From JAPLDP01 sp964628285 (lineage in GTDB: Bacteria > Bacteroidota > Bacteroidia > Bacteroidales > JAGONC01), in contig CAZVNP010000099.1 in assembly GCA_964628285.1 (NCBI GenBank), positions 1 through 5,944 on the forward strand: a stretch of DNA of 5,944 bases. Direction: 5' to 3'. The position numbers and the translations under genes are program-made. Positions 1-4,840 of the stretch are shown piece after piece (position 1 is the first letter of the stretch; every line of letters starts with the position of its first letter). The notes under the pieces were generated by a model that saw only the letters and a program-made list of their open reading frames with translations, searched no databases and was not told the DNA's origin.

Positions 1-51
1 ATTCGCTCCTCGCTATTCGCTAATCCTGAGTGCCCTCATGGCCCTGGTGGT
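1..51 (+). repeat. Dispersed direct repeat, left copy
   Basis: The first 21 bases are identical to 1977-1997. A weaker match continues: both copies have GTGCCCT about 9 bases further on (30-36 and 2007-2013), followed by similar sequence ending in GTGGT. The repeat is built from the unit TCGCTATTCGC and may extend left beyond the window edge. The two copies bracket the two-gene module at 334-1825. Such short TCGCTATTCGC-rich repeats occur between genes in environmental Bacteroidota (recollection, not checked). I see no coding evidence in this stretch. Confidence 0.6.
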
Positions 52-147
52 ATTGACAGATATGATGCAAGTTGATTAATCATCAGATATGCAATGGTTA
101 TCCTTTATTATTTTCTTATCGCTATCATCGAATGAAATTAACACCTA

Positions 148-175
148 TTGAAAAGAACCGGCAATTCTATATTTG
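148..175 (+). promoter_or_regulatory. Possible Bacteroidota promoter for the 334-1825 module
   Basis: TATATTTG at 168-175 fits the Bacteroidota -7 consensus TAnnTTTG exactly. A TTG at 148-150 could be the -33 element, but the 17-base spacer is slightly short compared with about 19. Transcription would begin near 182, giving a leader of about 150 bases that contains the palindrome at 237-260. One exact match in AT-rich DNA can arise by chance. Confidence 0.35.
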
Positions 176-236
176 GTATGTTGTCACATAAAAAATTTGG
201 AAAATGCTGATTTTTTTACTATTATTGTGGTGAATT

Positions 237-260
237 AATAACTATAAGATTATAGTTATT
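237..260. promoter_or_regulatory. 24-bp AT-rich perfect palindrome, operator-like
   Basis: The left arm AATAACTATAA (237-247) and right arm TTATAGTTATT (250-260) are perfect reverse complements of 11 bp around a 2-base centre (GA). There is no GC-rich stem and no T-run, so it does not look like an intrinsic terminator. The size and symmetry suit a binding site for a dimeric regulator, or a weak hairpin in the leader RNA. It lies about 73 bases before the preferred start of the first module gene and downstream of the promoter candidate, a position compatible with repression. No regulator gene is visible in the window. Confidence 0.45.
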
Positions 261-333
261 GCCGCGGACTGGTATTCCGTGGAATGAGGGGAAGCGTGTC
301 ATCGCCAGCCTCATTTTTTTAATATCCCCGTAT

Positions 334-1491
334 ATGTTGTTGGTATTTCAACATCCCGTCATTGATTTCCGGCCCCTGATAGATAATAATTACAGGCTTC
401 CAATGCCTTCATGGCCTGTTCCGGAGGATGAAAACATGATGAAATATATCGGTATTACAAAGAGACGATTAAAGGGAGGGACCACCAGCTGGAGCGGTGA
501 ACATAAGTTCTGTACCGCAAAAAAGGCCATTCAGCACATCGATTTGGAGAAACACAGAATTAAATTTGACGAACGCACATTCTTAAAGACAACAGGTGCT
601 TTCAGACGCATTAATTCGAACGGGAATTTTATGGTGAAGTTTGAAATAGGTGTGTCTAATGATTTTGAGGAATATCTGACTAAAATATCGGAGACGAAAA
701 ACTATTTTGAATTTCTCTTATCGGAATATTGCAAACTTAAGGTGCATATCAGAAATCCTTTGGGAGAAAATGTGTTGTCCGAAATCAGCCATTGTGCACG
801 GCCACTGGCCGAACTCTATCTGTATTCAACCAGCAGCTATGCCGGAATAGCGAACAACAAAATTGAAAAATGGTGGACAGCGGCAGGGGAACCGGTATGC
901 GTCATAGAATGCGTCGATGAGGATAACACCATGCAGCTTCCTAAGTACACGAAAAAAATCAAGGAATATACTGATGCACGGGTTGAACTCCATCATTACT
1001 GGGCTAATCTGGCCGGTGACAAGAAAATACGGACATGGATCATTAAAATTGTCGATTTCCTTAACTATGAAGAGGATTTTGTCCGTAATTTAAGGTTGAA
1101 TCTTCTGAGAATCAATGCCGAGAAGGAAACGCTGAGAAAAGTCTTGAATTTACTGCAGAGGAAAGGAAATGAACTGATCAATACAGATGAGAAGATTGCC
1201 AGAATAGGCACCTACCTTGAGAAGCATTCCAGCAAGCTGTTAAAAGAAATCAGGTATGGGATCGATCAAAACGACATTATCGATGTGGCTCTGAAAGCTG
1301 AAGAAACGGCCCGCCCCGGTGAACTGGAATCGTATATCGAAACACTGACACCTCTTAAAAACAGATATGTCACGAGCAATGTCGAACAGATTGTCCATAA
1401 AGGGGTAACGATAAACGTGACCGGCGGGGAGATACATGAATTAAATGTCACCGAGAATGGAAATATTATAAAAAATGGGAACAAAAATTAA
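334..1491 (+). CDS. Soluble protein of unknown function with C-terminal amyloid-like signalling motif
   Basis: I do not recognise a named family. From ATG 334 the protein has 385 residues, with no signal peptide and no membrane segment, so it is probably cytosolic. Visible parts: a Pro/Trp-rich N-terminus (LPMPSWPVPED, 22-32), a GG-x3-W-x-GE patch (48-56), KWWTAAGEP (179-187), HHYWANLAGDKKIRTW (220-235), and a long charged helical region (about 245-345) including RINAEKETLRKVL. From memory, unchecked, similar blocks recur in uncharacterised proteins of multicellular bacteria. Residues 357-385 form two tandem units, INVTGGEIHE and LNVTENGNIIK, the predicted beta-arch motif shared with the next gene. 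No P-loop is visible, so it is not an NLR ATPase. Start choice: the frame is open from TTG 259, but residues before 334 look non-coding. ATG 436 follows GGAGG, yet residues 1-34 look protein-like, so I prefer 334. Inferred role: sensor or adaptor partner of the downstream membrane protein. Confidence 0.75.
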   Translation: MLLVFQHPVIDFRPLIDNNYRLPMPSWPVPEDENMMKYIGITKRRLKGGTTSWSGEHKFCTAKKAIQHIDLEKHRIKFDERTFLKTTGAFRRINSNGNFMVKFEIGVSNDFEEYLTKISETKNYFEFLLSEYCKLKVHIRNPLGENVLSEISHCARPLAELYLYSTSSYAGIANNKIEKWWTAAGEPVCVIECVDEDNTMQLPKYTKKIKEYTDARVELHHYWANLAGDKKIRTWIIKIVDFLNYEEDFVRNLRLNLLRINAEKETLRKVLNLLQRKGNELINTDEKIARIGTYLEKHSSKLLKEIRYGIDQNDIIDVALKAEETARPGELESYIETLTPLKNRYVTSNVEQIVHKGVTINVTGGEIHELNVTENGNIIKNGNKN

Positions 1492-1825
1492 CGTTCAGGA
1501 TCAAGGAAAGATAGGAAAAATCAATGTTACGGAACGTGGCGATATCATTAACTCAGGCAGGAAGCAATCGCCGTGGATCTCAGGTTCGTTCTACCTGGCC
1601 CTATTCATTATTATCATTGCGGCGATTGTCGTCATAGCCAAGTTGTTGCCTTTTTACACCTTGCCTGTTATCATTGTCGGCACGATGTTGCTGTTTTCTG
1701 TCATCGGGGCATTCCAGCTGAGGAGTGATGAAAAGCTGTCGCAAAAGAATTTTCTTGAGTTGATGCTTCTGGCTTTTAAAAACATTCCCTTCCTGGTGAA
1801 AAAGAATGCCACGCCTGATGCGTAA
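1475..1825 (+). CDS. Small two-helix membrane protein with N-terminal amyloid-like motif; putative effector
   Basis: The product has 116 residues. Residues 4-30 carry two 11-residue units, INVQDQGKIGK and INVTERGDIIN, which match the C-terminus of the preceding gene (14 of 25 aligned residues identical). Two hydrophobic segments follow, about 37-59 and 61-82, joined by a very short turn. The last 30 residues hold LRSDEKLSQKNFLELML and then a cationic hydrophobic tail (FKNIPFLVKK). There is no signal peptide, and the motif precedes the first helix, so both ends are expected in the cytoplasm. The start lies 17 bases inside the upstream gene in the +1 frame. Such overlap indicates translational coupling and a roughly fixed ratio of the two products; no clear Shine-Dalgarno is seen. 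By analogy with motif-paired sensor/effector systems, I infer a membrane-acting effector triggered by motif templating. The toxic function is not shown by the sequence. It could instead be a membrane anchor for its partner. Confidence 0.8.
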   Translation: MGTKINVQDQGKIGKINVTERGDIINSGRKQSPWISGSFYLALFIIIIAAIVVIAKLLPFYTLPVIIVGTMLLFSVIGAFQLRSDEKLSQKNFLELMLLAFKNIPFLVKKNATPDA

Positions 1826-1858
1826 ACCTTCCATGTGACTCCAGCCGGCTTTGTCAGA

Positions 1859-2068
1859 ATGATTAAGAGCATTGGACAATTATCTCCCGAAAATCCCGAT
1901 AAAATCAAACCGATCATAAAGGCAATTTTATATTGGTTAATATATGGGATAATGACCGCTATCACCTTCTTTCGCTATTCGCTCCTCGCTATTCGCTTTT
2001 ACTACTGTGCCCTATATGCCTGTTGTGGTGAAAAATGTTTAATACGTAGACACAATAGGTCACAATAG
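1859..2068 (+). pseudogene. Possible small membrane ORF, or gene remnant overrun by a repeat
   Basis: ATG 1859 opens a 69-codon frame; the same frame also has a GTG at 1835. The first 40 or so residues look protein-like: a polar start with LSPENPDKIKP, then a hydrophobic stretch (AILYWLIYGIMTAITFF). From 1971 the reading runs into the dispersed repeat, so the C-terminal third is repeat-derived and unlikely to be native. It follows the two-helix gene by 33 bases on the same strand. It may be a third small membrane gene whose 3' end was replaced by the repeat, or chance. No Shine-Dalgarno is seen. Confidence 0.22.
1971..2029 (+). repeat. Dispersed direct repeat, right copy
   Basis: Bases 1977-1997 are identical to bases 1-21. 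Inside this copy TCGCTATTCGCT occurs twice (1972-1983 and 1986-1997), giving a 14-base period. The weaker downstream match (GTGCCCT at 2007-2013 through GTGGT at 2025-2029) parallels 30-51. Together with the left copy it frames the two-gene module. No target-site duplication or transposase is visible. Confidence 0.6.
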
Positions 2069-2092
2069 ATATTTTTTCCTTTTATCTCTTGA

Positions 2093-2100
2093 TATTTTTG
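2093..2100 (+). promoter_or_regulatory. Probable -7 promoter element upstream of the DUF5684 gene
   Basis: TATTTTTG matches the Bacteroidota -7 consensus TAnnTTTG. No TTTG stands at the usual -33 distance; that position is a T-rich run. Transcription would start near 2107, leaving a leader of about 180 bases before the membrane gene at 2289. Confidence 0.4.
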
Positions 2101-2135
2101 TATATTGCACATAGAATTTCAGGAGGAAGATAACC

Positions 2136-2192
2136 ATGCAAATCATCATACGGCCCTGTTCTCATAAAGGGTCCACGGTACGAAGTTTTTAA
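2136..2192 (+). CDS. 18-codon leader ORF with strong Shine-Dalgarno
   Basis: AGGAGG (2121-2126) stands 9 bases before ATG 2136, the best Shine-Dalgarno in the window. The ORF reads MQIIIRPCSHKGSTVRSF and stops at 2190-2192. It lies between the promoter-like site at 2093 and the membrane gene at 2289. Within it, GGCCCT (2152-2157) can pair with AGGGTCC (2168-2174), with one bulged base, to form a small hairpin. No run of one amino acid suggests a classic attenuator. It may be a leader peptide, an unannotated microprotein, or the 5' stub of a lost gene. Confidence 0.3.
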   Translation: MQIIIRPCSHKGSTVRSF

Positions 2193-2288
2193 CATGTAAA
2201 TATTTGGAGTGGACACCGGAAACCACTATAATAAACGGGGCGGAATCCGAAAAGCCATACGAGTAGGACCAATTAAAATTAACATACC

Positions 2289-2654
2289 ATGGGTGCACTT
2301 ATTATTCTTTATCTGGCCATTTTCGTCCTTATTATTGTGTCGTTATGGAAGATCTATACCAAAGCCGGCAAACCGGGCTGGGCCTGTATCATTCCCATTT
2401 ACAATATCATCGTCCTCCTGCAGATCGTCGGCAAGCCCTGGTGGTGGATCTTCCTGATGATTATTCCGGTCGTGGACATTATCTTCTGCATCTGGGTGAC
2501 CAATTTACTCTCATTGAGCTTTGGCAAGAATGCAGGGTTTACGGTCGGCCTGATATTTTTATCCATTATATTTTATCCTATCCTTGGATTGGGCAAGGCA
2601 GAATACAAGGGACCTGCGGGAAAGCCACAGCCTGCCGCACAACAAACAACCTGA
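2289..2654 (+). CDS. DUF5684-type small integral membrane protein
   Basis: The product has 121 residues. The signature is GKPGWACIIPIYN (27-39), followed by a Trp-rich GKPWWW (48-53), IIPVVDII (58-65), SFGKNAGFTVGL (77-88) and FYPILGLG (95-102), the order I know for DUF5684 proteins. Hydrophobic segments lie at about 3-20, 52-71 and 84-100, with a short polar tail (PAGKPQPAAQQTT). It probably sits in the inner membrane; the family's function is not established. In other genomes such domains can be alone or fused to signal peptidase-like regions (recollection). The start is fixed because TAA at 2280-2282 lies in frame just upstream, so ATG 2289 is the only usable start nearby. There is no adjacent Shine-Dalgarno, as is usual in this phylum. 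It appears to be a separate transcription unit from the upstream module. Confidence 0.85.
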   Translation: MGALIILYLAIFVLIIVSLWKIYTKAGKPGWACIIPIYNIIVLLQIVGKPWWWIFLMIIPVVDIIFCIWVTNLLSLSFGKNAGFTVGLIFLSIIFYPILGLGKAEYKGPAGKPQPAAQQTT

Positions 2655-2709
2655 TTTAAATGATGCGACTGCTATCGTGCAGGAAAGCCTTGTCATGTTC
2701 TGTCTGGTT

Positions 2710-2749
2710 ATCAGGTGCCACCTGTATCGGGACATGTTTGGCACCTGAT
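2710..2749 (+). terminator. Stem-loop after the DUF5684 gene, probable 3' end
   Basis: ATCAGGTGCCA (2710-2720) and TGGCACCTGAT (2739-2749) are perfect 11-bp arms around an 18-base loop, starting 55 bases after the stop codon. No T-run follows, so it is not a standard intrinsic terminator, but it could end or protect the transcript. Part of the left arm can instead form a smaller hairpin, CAGGTG/CACCTG (2712-2717 with 2719-2724), mutually exclusive with the large one. Confidence 0.5.
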
Positions 2750-2819
2750 GATCATATTCGGTTTACATCTTCCATATTGTATCATGAATAGACGGAGTCT
2801 CCTTTAACGGACTCTCGGT

Positions 2820-2930
2820 CAGTCTTCTGTGGAATGTCAACAATAAAAGGTCACTCCCTATGATTATCTGGAATTTCAAGAAGTAAGTTCCGGTGGTTAA
2901 CTGTTTCAAACTTGATATCTGATAGAACCA
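2820..2930 (-). pseudogene. Decayed fragment of a type IX sorting domain
   Basis: Read on the minus strand, this segment gives ISSLKQLTTGTYFLKFQ followed by IIGSDLLLLTFHRRL. It resembles the last strands of a Por-type C-terminal sorting domain, in which a 'dls-L-x-x-G-x-Y-x-L-k' block is followed by a short turn and a final 'x-k-F-x-k' strand. The upstream part of any such gene is gone: the frame starts within a dispersed repeat (2941-2970) that supplies its first residues. It is best read as the 3' stub of a lost secreted-protein gene. The match is short and could be chance. Confidence 0.35.
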
Positions 2931-2940
2931 CCGCATGAAC

Positions 2941-2970
2941 TCCTCCGCGCTCTCTGCGCCCCTTTGCGTT
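2941..2970 (-). repeat. CGCAAAG/CGCAGAG dispersed repeat, minus copy
   Basis: On the minus strand this reads AACGCAAAGGGGCGCAGAGA and continues AGCGCGGAGGA. It is the inverted partner of 3065-3102: a 13-base core, GCGCTCTCTGCGC (2947-2959), is the exact complement of 3085-3097. Repeats of the form CGCAAAG-n-CGCAGAG are common between genes in environmental bacterial genomes (recollection). Confidence 0.65.
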
Positions 2971-3064
2971 TTCAAACCGTTTTTTTTCCGGTACTAATAA
3001 TTAAAATGACTATTTATCAGTCACTCATACAATTTTTTTCACGATAGATCCATTTGATTAATAA

Positions 3065-3102
3065 CCGCAAAGAACGCAGAGGAAGCGCAGAGAGCGCAGA
3101 GC
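3065..3102 (+). repeat. CGCAAAG/CGCAGAG dispersed repeat, plus copy
   Basis: It contains CCGCAAAGAACGCAGAGG and then GCGCAGAGAGCGCAGAG, built from CGCAGAG-like units. It is inverted relative to 2941-2970, with an AT-rich spacer of about 95 bases. The pair could form a large imperfect hairpin in RNA or act as a boundary between the opposed gene remnant and the gene at 3309. It is not coding. Confidence 0.65.
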
Positions 3103-3263
3103 ACCGGTTATGAATGTCATTCTTTTATAATACACCTCTTGGTATGATGTTCTGATTGATGACAAGTCATAATCCGCTGTTTCCTCCGGATAGCTTTTCA
3201 TGAAAATTATTATGGTGACGGGTAATTGTGGAATGTAAAATTCATAACAAATTATAAAAAATA

Positions 3264-3294
3264 TTTGAACGGATCGCAATTTTTTTATATTTTT
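3264..3294 (+). promoter_or_regulatory. Promoter of the 487-residue secreted protein gene
   Basis: TTTG at 3264-3267 is followed, after 19 bases, by TATATTTT at 3287-3294. This fits the Bacteroidota -33/-7 arrangement with one mismatch in the last base of the -7 box. Predicted initiation near 3301 leaves only about 8 bases before ATG 3309, so the message would be nearly leaderless unless initiation is elsewhere. Confidence 0.5.
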
Positions 3295-3308
3295 AGCAAA
3301 AATATCCC

Positions 3309-4772
3309 ATGAGAAAAATTTGTACCCTCATTTTCATCTTCCTGCCGTTTCTTATCCGGGCGCAGAATTACAAGCTGTTTGATGCCGGTTCCTGCAAACT
3401 CTTTGCGGGTGATCCTCTGACCGATTCCACTTACAGCATGGCCTTTGACTCGGTCATCGCCATGGGTGGCGATTCGGTCTATTTCAACCATGCCGGCCTG
3501 GGCGCCGAGATCGAATCCGAAAATTGCCAGTTTTGGGGCGGGCCTTTTTGCACCCAGCAGAATAAACCGTCATGGCTGGGTTTTCAGGTCATATCGGATA
3601 ACGCCGGTCATTACCTTTTTTTCACCGGTCAGGGCGACACGCTGCATTTTGATTTCACGCTTCTCCCGGGTGATTCATCCGTTATTTACCAGGATGATGC
3701 CCAGACTTTTTACATGGTCTCCGAAGGCACCGACACCATGACCGTTCTGGGGCTTGCCGATTCGGCGATGGTCTTCCGGATGGTACACACCAATGTTGAC
3801 GGCCATACGGTTTCTTCGCCGCCGGATGATCCGATGATCGTCATCGGAAAGATGATGGGCCTCGTTGATTTCTTCAGGGTCGATGTCTTCCCTCAGGTCT
3901 TGCAGCCGCTTCATCTCATCGGCAATCTGTCACCCGAAGCAGGACTGACAAAACTGACCGCTGCCATGCTTTACGATCATCAGCCGGGTGACGAGATACA
4001 ATACTCGGATTATTATTCTTACCCCGGAGGGCCTCCCGAAGACAACTATCAGCGCTACATCAAACATCATTTTCTGGAACGTGACGACACACCTGATTCC
4101 ATCATTTACACAGTGGTCAGGAACACCTTCGAGGCAGGCTCATCCACCCAGGAAACCGATACCATCACCCTGCGTTACAGAAAGGATGACATCCTGGCTG
4201 TCATCCCTTTTGACGACATTGATCAATCGATCAGTCTGGTGATCAAAAAATTGTATAAAGCCGGCTATTGCGGATTGGATCTATGGACCTACCGCTTGGT
4301 TCCGGAATACCTGATCTATTGCCTGGCCGACAATTGCTGGGGGACGTATGACATTCCCGGTCCGCCGCCCACGGAACAGTCCGTCTATGTGTGCGGGCTG
4401 GGTTTGTATCGTGACGAGAGCAGCATCTTCTCACCGCCATACGAATATGACCGCAGCTATCGCATCATCTATTTTAAAAAGGACGGCACCGTTTGCGGAG
4501 ATGAGGTATTTGTCGGGATGAACGACCTTTCCCGTCAACCGTGCTTTTTTACCGTGTACCCTAATCCCGTTCACCATGATATGGTCATAGACAAAGGTGT
4601 GAAGGGAAAAGGTATCCTTTCGGTTTGTGATTTGACCGGACAGGAGATAATACGAATATCCATCAGTGAAAGGCGGACGAAGATCGACGTCAGTGCCCTG
4701 AAAAGAGGCATATACTTAGTCAGGATCATAAGCGGAACAGAGGCCGGGATACGGAAAATAATCAAGGAATAG
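3309..4772 (+). CDS. Secreted protein with type IX (Por) C-terminal sorting domain, body of unknown function
   Basis: The product has 487 residues. The signal peptide is residues 1-18 or 19 (MRKICTLIFIFLPFLIRAQ), with the AQ junction typical of the phylum. Residues 414-487 are a type A sorting domain: YPNP at 417-420, a central strand ILSVCDLTGQEI, DVSALKRGIYLVRI, and a final IRKIIKE. The protein should therefore cross the inner membrane by Sec, then pass the outer membrane by the type IX system for release or surface anchoring, with the C-terminal domain usually removed. The body (about 20-410) has many Asp, Gly and Tyr residues and several cysteines, with no catalytic motif I recognise. The start follows an AT-rich promoter with no Shine-Dalgarno, as expected here. 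The next gene, also a type IX cargo, begins 68 bases after the stop and may be co-transcribed. By eye this gene is richer in GC than parts of the left module. Confidence 0.85.
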   Translation: MRKICTLIFIFLPFLIRAQNYKLFDAGSCKLFAGDPLTDSTYSMAFDSVIAMGGDSVYFNHAGLGAEIESENCQFWGGPFCTQQNKPSWLGFQVISDNAGHYLFFTGQGDTLHFDFTLLPGDSSVIYQDDAQTFYMVSEGTDTMTVLGLADSAMVFRMVHTNVDGHTVSSPPDDPMIVIGKMMGLVDFFRVDVFPQVLQPLHLIGNLSPEAGLTKLTAAMLYDHQPGDEIQYSDYYSYPGGPPEDNYQRYIKHHFLERDDTPDSIIYTVVRNTFEAGSSTQETDTITLRYRKDDILAVIPFDDIDQSISLVIKKLYKAGYCGLDLWTYRLVPEYLIYCLADNCWGTYDIPGPPPTEQSVYVCGLGLYRDESSIFSPPYEYDRSYRIIYFKKDGTVCGDEVFVGMNDLSRQPCFFTVYPNPVHHDMVIDKGVKGKGILSVCDLTGQEIIRISISERRTKIDVSALKRGIYLVRIISGTEAGIRKIIKE

Positions 4773-4840
4773 CCATTTAACCGGAAAGCCATACACCGTC
4801 ATTTCGTAACCATAGATCAGAATCTTCAAAAATTATTTTT

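Larger units (their letters stand above)
2655..3308. other. Gene-poor interval of about 650 bases
   Basis: No convincing intact gene is seen on either strand. The interval contains the stem-loop at 2710-2749, the sorting-domain remnant, an 8-bp inverted repeat (CGGTGGTT 2891-2898 with AACCACCG 2926-2933), the inverted repeat pair at 2941-2970 and 3065-3102, a minor TGACT/AGTCA hairpin (3007-3023), and the promoter of the next gene at its right end. Confidence 0.6.

Noticed and set aside
2..79. Open frame from the left edge to TAA at 77-79 as the tail of an upstream gene
   Set aside because: Its first third is translated dispersed repeat, and only 25 codons are visible; there is no recognisable domain.
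259..333. N-terminal extension of the first module gene from TTG 259, with a hydrophobic stretch
   Set aside because: It begins inside the palindrome at a weak start codon, and its residues do not look like the conserved part of the protein. ATG 334 is a better start.
436..441. Alternative start at ATG 436/439 preceded by GGAGG
   Set aside because: Attractive by Shine-Dalgarno, but the phylum rarely uses it, and the preceding 34 codons (HPVIDFRPLID, LPMPSWPVP) look genuinely coding. The start is not fully settled.
1460..1491. Programmed ribosomal frameshift joining the two module genes
   Set aside because: A-rich heptamers here would suit a -1 slip, but the downstream frame is +1. Independent initiation at ATG 1475 is simpler.
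334..1491. NLR/STAND-type ATPase
   Set aside because: No Walker A motif (GxxxxGK[ST]) or other NTPase signature is visible.
2209..2457. Frame from GTG 2209 overlapping the DUF5684 gene
   Set aside because: After 2289 it is a shadow of the DUF5684 gene in another frame; no conserved features.
2941..3102. CRISPR array
   Set aside because: Only two inverted copies with internal short periodicity; no regular direct repeats with unique spacers.
3058..3279. 73-residue minus-strand ORF
   Set aside because: Its C-terminal part is translated repeat, and the rest has no recognisable pattern; opposite to the promoter of the 3309 gene.
3445..4242. Other-frame plus-strand ORFs inside the 487-residue gene
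   Set aside because: Shadows of a strongly coding frame with signal peptide and sorting domain.
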